NCBI GenBank assembly: GCA_004352715.1
Contig: SCFE01000023.1
Location: 383,899-447,898, forward strand
Reading direction: 5' to 3'
Origin: Hofstenia miamia
Taxonomy: Eukaryota; Xenacoelomorpha; Acoela
DNA length: 64,000 nt
Of this stretch, positions 26,176 to 36,913 are shown one piece after another. Positions within the stretch are counted from its first letter, which is position 1, and every line of letters begins with the position of its first letter. A program made the translations under genes and the position numbers. The notes beneath the pieces are model-generated. The model was given only the letters and a program-made list of their open reading frames with translations, did no database searches and was not told the DNA's origin.

Positions 26176-27444
26176 CAGGGTGTTCAATAATAACCGTTAC
26201 AAAGTTTTTAGCTTATATTTTAATAGAAAAATGAAAAATTTGTAATTACATTAATAGAAATGTATAAAGTAATAATATGTCAACGAAAATATCCAATATT
26301 TATTCAATATAACCGCCATTGGCATCCACAACTTTCTGCAAACGTTTGGAGAATGCTTCACATGAGTCACGAATAACTTTTTGGGGTATTTTATCCCATT
26401 CCTTCCTCAATTTCTTTTTCAAAGCGTCCAAACTGGTGTGGTGTGTAGCTGAGACTTTGTTCTCCAAGATTGACCAGATTGCAAAGTCCAGCGGGTTCAA
26501 ATCTGGAGATGATGGAGGCCATTCTTCCTTCGATATGAAAGCAGGCACATTCTCTGCTAGCCATTCCTGTGTCTTTTTGGCTCCATGAGCAGGAGCAGAG
26601 TCTTGCTGGAATGACCAACGTCTCTTTTTGAAGTGTTTTCGCGCCCAAGGCAACAATGCTGACTCAAGAATGGACGTGCGATAATTTTCTTGGTTCAACT
26701 TGGCTCCTTCATCCACGAAAAGGAGGGGACTTTTTCCATCAGCCGTTACAGCGGCCCAAACTATGACAGACTTGGCACCTTACCTCCGAGTGACCACCCG
26801 ATCCTTGACCTCACCCATACGTGACCAAATCCGATCATTTTGGACATTAACGTGTTGTTGGACATCGAATTTTTTTTCGTCACTGAAAACCAGGTTCGGA
26901 AGCGTGCCAGCATTGATGCGAGATAAGATGAGATCTGCTCTTTGAGCTCGTTTCTCAATTGAACTTGCAGATAACAGGTGCTTCTTCTGGTGTTTGTAAG
27001 GAGATGTTTGGAGGTCACTGTGGAGTATCGTAGACATCGTTCCGACTGACACTTTGGCCTCTTTCGCGAGATTTCTTAGGGATCTCTTTGGATTCCTCCT
27101 TAGCTTCTCCTTGGTTGATTTTAACAGTTTTTTGGTTCTGGCAGAACAAGGCTGACCTTGACCAGGTTCATTAACAATGTCACCAGTTGATTCGAACCGT
27201 TTAAGTGTTCGCCAGACCAACATTCTGTTGATCCTTAAGGTCTTTGCTATGTCAGGTGCTGTCTTCCCAGATTTGAATAGCTCTACAATGGCGGCTCTTT
27301 TCTGTAAATCTTGCGGCATATTTATCAAAACTTAAGTTTAGGTACTATCTTAGATTTATGCACCTGGAAATCATAGAAAATGTCTAAAATCTGATAAATA
27401 TTTGAAAAATAAAACTTTTGTAGCAGTAAATATTGAACACCCTG
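26176..27444 (-). mobile_element. maT-like (DD37D) Tc1/mariner-superfamily element
   Basis: A 1269-bp element lies inside a TA-rich tract. Both ends carry the perfect 14-bp inverted repeat CAGGGTGTTCAATA, extended imperfectly to about 33 bp. TA dinucleotides at 26174-26175 and 27445-27446 are the target-site duplication expected of this superfamily. The transposase occupies nearly all of the interior on the reverse strand. Element length, TIR and TA target all fit a full-length copy; only the coding region carries a visible lesion. Confidence 0.95.
26300..27319 (-). pseudogene. DD37D transposase with one in-frame stop
   Basis: This is a cut-and-paste transposase of the Tc1/mariner superfamily. 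Taking the ATG at 27317-27319, the reverse frame runs 339 codons and is interrupted only at codon 180 (TAA at 26780-26782); the same frame continues on the other side. The N-terminal third holds two helix-turn-helix segments (about residues 5-45 and 75-105) with a GQGQP linker between them in place of the usual GRPR-like motif. Catalytic acidic residues are D147 (VFSDEKKF), D240 (QQDSAPAH) and D278 (PDLNPLDFAIW). The last pair is separated by 37 residues, hence DD37D, as in maT elements. Usual length is about 340 aa, so this copy is complete apart from the nonsense codon. It looks recently inactivated. Confidence 0.93.
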
Positions 27445-28339
27445 TATATATATATATATATATAATATGATTTTGTTTATTCAATGTACAACATACTTAT
27501 TGGCATAATCCTCAGGAAAGTTTAACATTTATTAGCATGAATGAAAAGCGATAAGTAAAACATAGTATATTACTTTTTTTAAATATTTCTCAGTAACGTA
27601 CACAAAAATTTATATATATATATATATATATATAATTTGTATTTAGTTAAAATGAAAACTGATCATTATAAGAAAGTAAGGGATAAGTGAAGCACAGATT
27701 TCGTCAAAAATAAATTAATTAACAAACCATAATTCTAAATCTATTTCGGTAATAATGGACTGTACAAAACGATATCGCAAAATTTAATTTTGCGAGAAAT
27801 TTCCGTTTCAATTTTGATTGAAAGAATTTTTTCTCACTTTTAACTTCTATATACTTAATAGATGTTATTTTATTGTTTTATGTATACATGTATTTTCATT
27901 CTGTGGAAGAACAAATAAACAAAATATTTTGAGGATTTTTTCCATATTTTTCAGTTGCCAACATTGAAAAGCAAAGCAGCAAAAAATAACTTAAAATGAG
28001 TTGAGTTGGCATTTTCAAATCGGATGGGTTCTTCAAAAAATGGAGTTTCTTATAACGTACGAACTAAAAAAGTTTTCCTAAACCTGAAACATCCATGATA
28101 AATGACGTGGCCTTTTCCTTTACGCTTTTAAATACCACTGTCTGCACGGTGCACTTTGATCTTCATCGCATCAACTGCACATATATACATATATATACAT
28201 GTCAACTTAAAACATTCGTCTCTGCTATTGCAAAAATTTAATAATTGCCCACTGTAACATCCGCTTTATGCTAGGGCCAAAGCACACAGCAATGTTAAAC
28301 ACAGTAGTGCAATTGAATATAAAATACATGGGTTCCTTC
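27445..28339. other. (TA)n tracts and AT-rich non-coding stretch
   Basis: TA tracts at 27445-27464 and 27610-27634, then unremarkable sequence leading to the piggyBac relic. Confidence 0.6.
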
Positions 28340-28900
28340 AAGCAGTGATAATGAAACGACGAAATTGAAGTGTGTCATGAAAACAGCAATGATAGGAGCG
28401 GAATAGTGGAAGAATCAGATACTGGCATTGGTGAGTCTTAAGAAGAAGAGAATGACGATAATAACGACCTCAAGAACTAGACAAAGGACAAGATGTTTAA
28501 CATCGTCTGAAGTAGAGGTCTTCTTGCTATTTGTGGATTATATTAGTCTTTCGTGCAATACAGCGATATTCGAACTAACTCATGCAGGTTATGTCTAAGC
28601 ATCCATTCAGCTTTGCGGAGTTCAAGGCTTGCATTGGTTGTATAATTCGTACAAAGAAATATGTTCGCGATTTCAGCACTTTTTGCAATCAGAACTCGAG
28701 ACCTTTTTATTCATGTGAAATATCAAAATATTGTCTCAAACAATTATTACAATATATTACTTTTGATAAGATTTTTACACGAAATCAACGCTAACAATAT
28801 CATAAGCTGGCAGCAGTCAAGGAAATGTAGTCGCTTTTTCAACTGAATTTGCGAAAACAGTATGAGTCACGTGAATTAAGGATAGCGCGAGTTTTTTATT
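28340..28900 (+). pseudogene. piggyBac-type transposase, N-terminal relic
   Basis: An acidic, serine-rich segment around 28400-28480 ('EESDTGIGES', then 'EEENDDNNDL' after a stop) resembles the variable N-terminus of piggyBac transposases. The frame at 28582-28794 encodes 'FAEFKACIGCII' and 'KQLLQYITFDKIFTRNQR', matching the 'ELKAFLGLLI' and 'FE.ILRFLRFDD..TR..R' blocks that open the DDE_Tnp_1_7 domain. Past a stop the same frame continues with 'HKLAAVKEM', like the 'DKLAPIREIWD' block. The catalytic aspartate region is absent. Interrupted by stops, so dead. The assignment rests on motif order, not on an alignment. Confidence 0.6.
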
Positions 28901-29149
28901 CTTAATAGTAGCATGCTAAAAATGTTCTGAAAACTAGCTTAAACTAAGCTGTACAAGAATCTCTTAATTTTTATGGTTCTTGAAAATCATTTTAAATATT
29001 TATAAGTAAGAATGTAATAACGATATCCAAAAGATGAAATCACAACGGAATAGAGGAGTGTCTTCTCTTTCATTTATACCACTACCCCTCTCTGCTCTTT
29101 TTCGCGACGTGAAGCACCTAAATATGCTTGAGAGGTCTATCCACACATA

Positions 29150-29465
29150 AAGAAACAGTAAAATTTTGTTGTTACTCCCAATGGGCTCTAAATTTTATAA
29201 TTTCATGCAAGTTTGGTATGCAGAGAATTTAAATCTTTTTTAAAAGATCGGAATTTTCAATGAAAAGTAGTTAATCTTTTCAAATATTTCAGGCACGGCT
29301 AAAAACTTTTGTCCAAATTTTCTATATTAAATCCAACAATGTCCACCTATAAATGTTTCGATGGTTCACGATTTCCAATCTTCCTAATAGGCTCAGAGAA
29401 AATTTCAATGAACATGTTGAAAACCGGTTTCTCCAGATTATAGAACTCTAGTCGGCTTAATGCTA
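29150..29465 (-). mobile_element. R1 repeat copy f, partial
   Basis: Reverse-strand R1 body with the phrase 'aatgaacatgttgaaaaccg' near one end. The rest is diverged; ends approximate. Confidence 0.45.
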
Positions 29466-30699
29466 AAGCTTTAGAAGTAGACCCCAAGCAATACATGAAT
29501 ATTTTATCAAATTTATTTTCGTATATCAGGTCGATGTTGTTGTGTGTCTCCAAATATATTGCATGTATGAAATTTAACTAAAAAATATATTTCCTAGCTA
29601 AAATACTAAATTGAGTTTATGTTAATATAATATAGTTTCTAATTCTAGATTTCGTTTTTAGTCCTTGTTTGAGTTTTATTATGGTAAGCCTACATTAGAA
29701 TTATCTTTATTTTTTTTAGTGGTGTTTGAAAATACTGTTTTTCTCAAAAATATTAAAAAAGTAACGAACTTTCAAAGCGGTGAACTTTCCTAGTTGCACA
29801 TATTTTAAGATTCAAGTAGTTTCACTAGTGTTTGGTAAAAGAATAAAAAAATCAAATTAAGTCTTTTAGTTGCGCTAGCCTTCCGTCATAAACGTCTTTG
29901 TTATTGTACTTTATAGATTTTGTATTTGTTTTTGTTATTTACTGGTTTTTTAAAAATTTACTTGATTAGATTAAGCTTTCAAAATTAAGCAAATAAAAAT
30001 TGAATGACATATAAAAGCTAAACTTTATCTGTATTTCTTTTTGCAGGGCTGTACATAATCCACATTTTACACGTTTTTAGGACCTCAAGTTTTCTTAAAT
30101 TATTGGAGAATCGGTTTAGCAATCAAAGCATTTCAAATATAAGTAATCTAATCACCCATCTTTGATTTGATCAAACTGCACTTTTTCAGCATTTCCCTTT
30201 TCTTTTTAAAGATATAACCAATTTTTTCATCACATTTTTGAACAAGCCTATAGGACAATTTTAAAGTCTTTATATATGGATACTGGGGCGAGGTGAAAAA
30301 ATTTTTCTGCTCGTTATGGTTGTATTTTGACCTAATTAGAATTTGTTTGTAATATGGGTGTAGTTAATGATTTAGAGGTCCTAACTTTAAGTTGAATATT
30401 TGAGTGATATGATGTCATAGAATAGAATTATCATTACTGATATGAGCGTATGCTTTTGACCATTTTTCTAACCTTCTTATTCTGGGATCGCAGAAGACTA
30501 ATCAGAAATAGACTGCAACAAAATGACTGACATTTTTGTAAGAAACTTATAAATATAATAGAATGTTCTATTTGATATTTTTAGTCTGGACAGCGTTTTC
30601 ACTAGAATACAGTCTGCACACAGTGTCTTTGGGTAACCGTGTAATATTCCTGACAACACGCTCCCAACAGAAGCAGATGGGATTCGGATCAACAACTCT
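29466..30699. other. AT-rich non-coding stretch
   Basis: No gene, splice-bounded exon or inverted-repeat pair was recognised here. Confidence 0.5.
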
Positions 30700-31990
30700 G
30701 ATTCATCTGAGGAAAATCGAGTAAAAGTTCTCAGCAGAGCAGATATTGATATTCAAATTTGAGTCTGATGATGGAACATGCTGGACTTTCTAATCATGAT
30801 ACCTCTAAAATTGTTGATGCAGGTTTAAAAGATATATATTTGGACTTCCCAGAAAATATTTTGCAACAGATTGAACTCAGAAGACAGCGACTGCTTTTGA
30901 AATATAAATCTGTTATATACATTCAGAAGAAGAGAAAGTGCTTAAATATATCGGCTTTGATGAGAGAATAGATTACACAAGAGCAGAGAAATCTGTGGAT
31001 AGAGCAATAGTTAAGAAATTCAGCAAGGAAGATCACTGTTATTGTAGGTTTTCCAGGTGATACCTACATCGATCATGTCTCTCCACAATCGGGGAAATGC
31101 TACTAATGTGGCGCAAGAGATAATCTCAGTGATACAAGAAAAAAATTCTTCAAGTTCTTTACAAGCTGTTCTAGCTAATGGTACAAATGTTAATACAAGA
31201 GTACGATATTACATTATCAAAGATAGAAAAAAGTCTTGGAAAGTCATTGCAATTGCTCACATGGCTACTTTATTGCAATAAATTACAATTAATGAAGTGC
31301 CCAGAACTATGCATTTTAGAGCCACATGTCCTTCTTTATTTAAAAGAGAGATTGCCAAGTGTATTCAATTGATGTTAGAATTTGTCACTTGAGACATTTC
31401 AGTGCAATGGAAGACAAGGGAAGTCGGTTGGCCTCCAAACTTTTAGGGGAAGACCCAAATAAGTGCTTCTGGCATCCACTTTTAATTCCAGTGGGTGGTA
31501 GAGAAACCCCGATCACCCAAAGAAGAATTACAACACATCAGGATCAATCCAATTTTAAATGTCTCAGGTAAATCCATAAGAAATTTTTATTTGCTTGTTG
31601 ACTAGATACTTAAACTTTATGCCTCATTCTGATTCCACACAAAAACACATTGGCAATGTAGCCATGTAGGAAGAAATTTCTCTTTTGTGGGGAAAAGCAT
31701 GTACCACCTGGAATTGTCAACTATTAAAGATGCAGCTAGAAAAGTCCTTCTAAGCAATCATTTTTCTGTCAAACTGAGAAGTTACTGTTGAGTGCTACCA
31801 CTGATGCACGTCCAGAAAGCAAGATTTTTATCAAAAGGTAATTCTACTCTTTACACATTTGCAAAAAATCAATAAACTTTAAAGCTTATGATTACCTTAA
31901 TCTGATTGACTGGTCAGCTATGAAGATTGCTTGGGAACCGAAAGGGCTATGCCTGAATTTTCCGAGAGAGTAACCTCCTCGTGGTGGTTC
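30700..31990 (+). pseudogene. decayed transposon-associated protein gene
   Basis: Short forward open segments in changing frames together resemble a repeat-borne protein family found as multi-copy 'uncharacterized' genes in many invertebrate genomes. In order: a segment near 31060 ('GFPGDTYIDHVSPQSGK'), a block near 31165 ('LQAVLANGTNVNTRVR') and one near 31220-31280 ('LGKSLQLLTWLLYCNKLQL'). These fit the family pattern 'GHV.P.SG', 'L.AI..DGT.VNTG', 'L.RPLQWLVCLLH.NELPLR'. A later segment near 31905 ('YLNLIDWSAMK') could be further along the same protein. At least four frame changes or stops are present. The family is recalled from general knowledge; its function is unknown to me. Confidence 0.45.
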
Positions 31991-33046
31991 CTGGAGAAGC
32001 GGAGACGCTGAGCCAATACTTGATGGGCGCATCTCTTTGTGGAGTCCCGAACCTAAAGTGGACGTTAATAATTAATGTAGTATGAGTTTTACCACTATGT
32101 AATTTTAAATCTACATTTGCATTAAAAATGGGGACCCCTAAAAGTAAACCAAAATGGCTAAAACTTTAGAAGTATGTTTTTGTAGACAGTAAGAACTGTT
32201 AAATCCCATAACAAATTCTGAATTTTTTTCGTTTTTCACGCCACACTAATAAACACATCTTTAAATAAATGTGCTCCCATCTTATTTTAAACATTGTGCT
32301 TAGAAATTATTCATGTCTGATATACGTCAAGGTATTCACTATTTTTCAATGAGAAATCCGATTATGTAAAACCTAGCGTTCAGATAAAACAAGGAAGTCT
32401 AAAACCCATGGGGGACAAAAATAACCTCATGGTGTGCAAATGTAAAAACACATTCATCTATCTCCTGGTGTTTCCGATTTTGGATATTTGTGTTGGTTCG
32501 TTAGTTATGAGCTGTTCAAGATCTATTGAGTAGAATAGGTTTAACTGATATAATCTTTTGGCATTTTCAAACTGCTCGAGAGTTCTTGAGGTTTTATGCT
32601 TTGCGGCATTCCAAAAAGTTCTTGGAAGAAAATTTTATCTTTAACTGTGAATATATTTCTAAGTATCGTTTCTTCGTTTTTGTTTCTAACAGCTTGAGGA
32701 TAGATTTGTGCCAGAGTAGTTTCAATTTTATTTGAAGCTTCATTGTAATAAGCACTAAAGTAATAGAGGCGTAATTAGGGGAGGGCTTTCAACATTGATT
32801 TTTGGTCTAAGTATTTCATAAAAAATTTAATACATTATGAACTAAGGTGGTAAAATGCACTTTAGCGATCAATTGTTGGGATATTTTGGCAGTTTTTGGC
32901 AAGATTTTCCACGTATTTGACGACTAGGAATGACAAAAATTGCCCCCATCAGAAAGTTCTGGGTATGCTCCTGTATATAAATCATATGAAATTTAAATCA
33001 TTTAAACATTTGTAATATTTGGTCTTGTAATTACAAATTTTGATGT
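31991..33046. other. non-coding stretch
   Basis: GC-richer at its start (to about 32050), probably the tail of the preceding relic, then AT-rich. No gene recognised. Confidence 0.5.
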
Positions 33047-33051
33047 TTAAA

Positions 33052-34281
33052 GTAGCGTGCACACTTACAACTTTGCGCGCAACCTATCTTGATTTAATGA
33101 GGCGCACAAGAAAAGTTGTAAGTGTGTACGCGATTCCAACTTTGCGCGCAACCTAATTTGAGAAGTTAAATTGGTTCTACTTTTGCGCGCAACCTTTCGT
33201 GATTTAATGAGGCGCACAAGAAAAGTTGTAAGTGTGTACGCGATTCCAACTTTGTTGTGAACTTTTAATTCAATAATCTATTTCTGAGGAGTGCAAAATT
33301 TAAATTTTGTAACAAACTACTTTTCTTTAATAAAAATATAATTACAAATGAAGAACATTATTGTAATTAATTAACAGATGATATAATTATTATATTATAA
33401 TAACAATTTTAAAATTATTGTTATTAATTTTCTAAAATTATTTTTACTTTTGCATCCCATAATCTTCCTGTGTTTCAATAATTGTAGTATTCATTCATTC
33501 TTGTATGCAGCGTTTGGCGCACTCGCACAACGTACCCTCTGACGCATAGTTTTAATTACTCATTGTTTACTTTTCGAATATAGTAAGAATCAGGGGTGCC
33601 GTTTATGGTATGGCCATATATGGTAAGGCGAAATTTTTTAGCAGCCCATAATGGCCATATTTTAACTTTCGTCCATATGTTATGGCCATTATGTAAAATA
33701 TGGTGAATGACGGTGACGAAATATACGTAGAACACATGTGGTAATACGTAATGCCAATTAAATGTAGTGATTTCTAATATTTAATAACATAAATAACAAA
33801 TTGCAAGCTGCAATTAAAAGACAACCATTTTTCTGTAATATGAAATTGTAATGATATCACAAGGAAAAGCAATTCTTTATCATTCTATATCATCAGCATA
33901 TTCAATTTTGAAACATATCTCACTTCAAATTTCAATCAAAGTTTTTAAACATCACAATTTCTTTCAAATAGTAATAACTTGCTAATAACATACAATTAAT
34001 GTGGTTTAGACAAATATTAATCGATTTTTTAAAATCGTTTATACTGCAAATGTTATAAAAAGCACAAGCTGCTTTCAAAACTATGTCTTTTTCCTTCAGA
34101 CTGCTTCATTGTATGGGTTGTAATGTAATTTACTGATAAATTTAATTAATAAAAATTGCAATACATATAATTCAACTAAAAAGTTGCGCGCAAAGTTGGA
34201 AGTGTGTACGCAAAATATTTTTGTTGTGAACTTTATAATTACCCAAAAAGTTGTGCGCAAAGTTGTAGGTGTGCACGCTAC
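33052..34281 (+). mobile_element. TIR element with subterminal repeats, copy A (family T1)
   Basis: A 1230-bp element whose ends are 32-bp inverted repeats starting GTAGCGTGCACAC, with 2 mismatches. TTAAA at 33047-33051 and 34282-34286 is the likely target duplication (TTAA if the element starts one base earlier). A 19-20-bp motif GCGT(G/A)CACACTTACAACTT recurs in both orientations near the ends: 33056 forward, and about 33113, 33223, 34192 and 34258 reversed. A 54-bp block at 33091-33144 is repeated exactly at 33201-33254. No long protein frame, so it is non-autonomous. TTAA-like flanks point to a piggyBac- or Kolobok-type donor, but the ends match neither well enough to decide. Confidence 0.85.
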
Positions 34282-34286
34282 TTAAA

Positions 34287-34824
34287 TAAGAGAATATTTC
34301 TATCATGATTTATAGAATCAGTGGATGCAAGTCTACGGCTATTCTCCCACTCGGAGTAACTCATTACAAGCACTATCCTTGAATAGATTATTTTCATTTT
34401 GTTCGAGCATTGTATGTTAATTTTAAATAATTTATTATTTCTGTAATTAACAGACTTGGCAATAGAATTCATAGGATATGGAAATTCTCCTTTAATTTAA
34501 AATACAATTCNTGCTTTTCTATTATATTATATCTTATTAACCATTTTAGCTCTGGTATGAATTTTATAATAATGAAATTGTAAGATCCGGTGATAATGTG
34601 GGAGGAGCTCTGCTGTGCCTGGGGCAGTAACTCACTCCTTGACAGATATGAGCCCATATTGTGGTTGCTTTAGGCTACATATAGGCATAGGAAATAGAAG
34701 AACTACAACATCTATCAAACAAAAATGCACAAATTAGAACACACCTCAAATATACTATGCCATTGGTGTACACAAATATGTGTTAACTACACATTATTTA
34801 ATATCTTATGACATGAGCTGAGTN

Positions 34825-34859
<35 letters not shown>

Positions 34860-35113
34860 CATGTTTGAAATGTCAACAGCTATTTGTGAATTCAAATAAG
34901 GTCCCACTCTTTATTCCGTATGGGCGGGACGGAGTGGTGTGGTGATCTCCGCCTCATTACACAAAGTCTGTGTCACATGGGGTAAATGCGGAATGGGTAA
35001 AGTAATATATTTTTGTTCATTGAGAAGGCAAACATCTTACCGAATTGTGAAAATGGCCAATTCATTGAGTTTTTTCAAATCTTGTCTTAATTGTAAATGA
35101 TATTTCCTTTCAG
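34287..35113. other. non-coding stretch with (TA)n and two lone Ns
   Basis: Lone Ns at 34511 and 34824 mark contig joints; a (TA)n tract occupies 34825-34855. GC-richer patches near 34580-34640 and 34910-34990 have no recognised content. Confidence 0.5.
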
Positions 35114-35232
35114 AAAAGTTGGAAAACAATTGGTGTGTGGGTTAGATGGTTATAATGAATGTGACTCTTTGGATGGGCCTCACATAGAAGTCTACAAACG
35201 AAAATCAATTTTTAAACATTATTTTCATCAAG
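35114..35232 (+). CDS. candidate internal exon, unidentified protein
   Basis: An open forward segment of 39 codons is bounded by a pyrimidine-rich acceptor (TTTCCTTTCAG, 35103-35113) and a GT donor (CAAG|GTAGCC). Composition is protein-like (Cys, Asp, Gly, Tyr; contains CGLDGYNECDSLDG) and unlike chance translation of AT-rich DNA. It begins with one base completing a codon and ends after one base, so its 3' phase fits the 2-base start of the candidate exon at 39876-39935. No family recognised; transcript evidence would decide. Confidence 0.3.
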
Positions 35233-36441
35233 GTAGCCTCAAATTTATTCCAAATGAAACATGTGTGTACTTGGAGTGTTGAACAACTGCGATTATTTAT
35301 CGTTGTTACAACAATGGAAATGTTGCTTTATAAATAACTTGTAGAATTTTATAAATCACAAAACGATTAGTTTTTATGGGATGATTTATTGAAGTTAAAC
35401 AACTGTTATTTAAATATTTGACATGTAGAATTTGAGATTCGTGCTCTCTTTGTGGTAACAAAACTAACGTGAATTCCTTTACATATGTTTGTAGTTTGCA
35501 CTTTTGGGCGGTCGCTTGTATCTATTTTATAAAAGATTAACTCACATTGTGTTTCAATTAGCTTTGCTCTCATTTTCCAGTGGAAGTGTTACGGTATCAG
35601 AAGCGAGTATGAACTTGACAGTTAGACGTATACAATTACATGTATCAGTGACTTGTTTGTGCTACACACGTTTCGCTACCGTTTGTCGACACCTGTTTTA
35701 ATTGGTTGTGTTTTTATGTTATCGGTTTTAATGTCAACATATTTAATAATTTTATCATAGTAATTTATATGCCAACACGCATTTACACAATTATTTTTCC
35801 ACTGAGTTCATTTACATTCTTCCCGTTATCATGTCCAAATTTTGCTTAGGAGTTGTTCATCCAATTAAAAAAAACTCAGTGCAAATGCATTCATTTTAAA
35901 GCCTTGCAAAGCATAACATTTTTATTAAGCTTTTCATAGCTTTCTGAGTTTGCAATGAGCTTTATACAAGATTTAATAACCAGAAATTTGCTAATTCAAT
36001 TATAAATCATTTTCAAAATCTACCTAGAAAAACTTTCTTATATGGCCAATTATCATGTTATGCATATTAGGGTGAAATCAGCCGAAAGTTTTTAAATTAT
36101 AGACACATTTTTTACTCCAAAATCTTAAAATACATTTTAACTATTTTTATTTATGTAAATGAATTATGGTTATGTAATTTTTTGTCATATTTCTAAGATT
36201 TCATGAAGAAATTTGAATACAAATAGTGAGTGTGTAAAGATCATTTTGAATAGCCTTATTTAACGTTGAAGAATAAATATTAAGAAGGTCCTTTCGATGA
36301 TTATATATGGACAATAAATTGTTAATTTCTTACTCTGAATTTAATATAAAAGAATTCTTCGAAAGATTTGAATTTCTCTTCATAAATTGTAAAAAGTATG
36401 GAATAGATGTTCAGAAAGTCGTTGCATGTAGTATTCCAACT
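35233..36441. other. AT-rich non-coding stretch
   Basis: Nothing recognised beyond short unsupported frames. Confidence 0.5.
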
Positions 36442-36445
36442 TTAA

Positions 36446-36909
36446 CCTTATACTGCCTAGCGTCCATTATAAAGTAAAAACCGTTTTTCTTCATTTAGAA
36501 GGACTTTTCTCCAAGTCCATTAGCAAATTTGAAAGTCTTGGCATGAGCAGGTCTATTGGAGAATATGCTTTAATGGCTAAAGTTGTTGAAACGAATAAAT
36601 TTCTCTTGAATCTTTGAATAAATATTTAAATTTCATGTATGTACGAAGTTTTGTGCCCATAGACGCAGTAAAGAAATTTGAGTTTCTTGATATTTGCAAA
36701 GATTTCTCAAATCCATTGAAGCGTACCGTGCGTAAAGTCAGAGAGCAACTCGATAGGATGAACTGGATCGCGGATTTAAAATAAAAGAGGTGACTCCCCT
36801 CCATCGTGTGTTACTTTCAGATTAAGCGTTAATAGTTTTTGAAATATAAGGGTTTTTAATAGGTCTTTTATAATCATGACAAATTTTAAGATTCCTGGGC
36901 AGTTTAAGA
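36446..36909 (+). mobile_element. R1 repeat copy d, with TTAA on both sides
   Basis: 464 bp between TTAA at 36442-36445 and TTAA at 36910-36913. The left end reads CCTTATACTGCCTAGCG and the right end (reverse strand) TCTTAAACTGCCCAGG. This is the best-preserved R1 copy and defines its boundaries. Non-coding. Confidence 0.75.
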
Positions 36910-36913
36910 TTAA

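Noticed and set aside
26319-27018. Forward and alternative reverse frames of 81-89 codons
   Set aside because: Shadows of the DD37D transposase frame.
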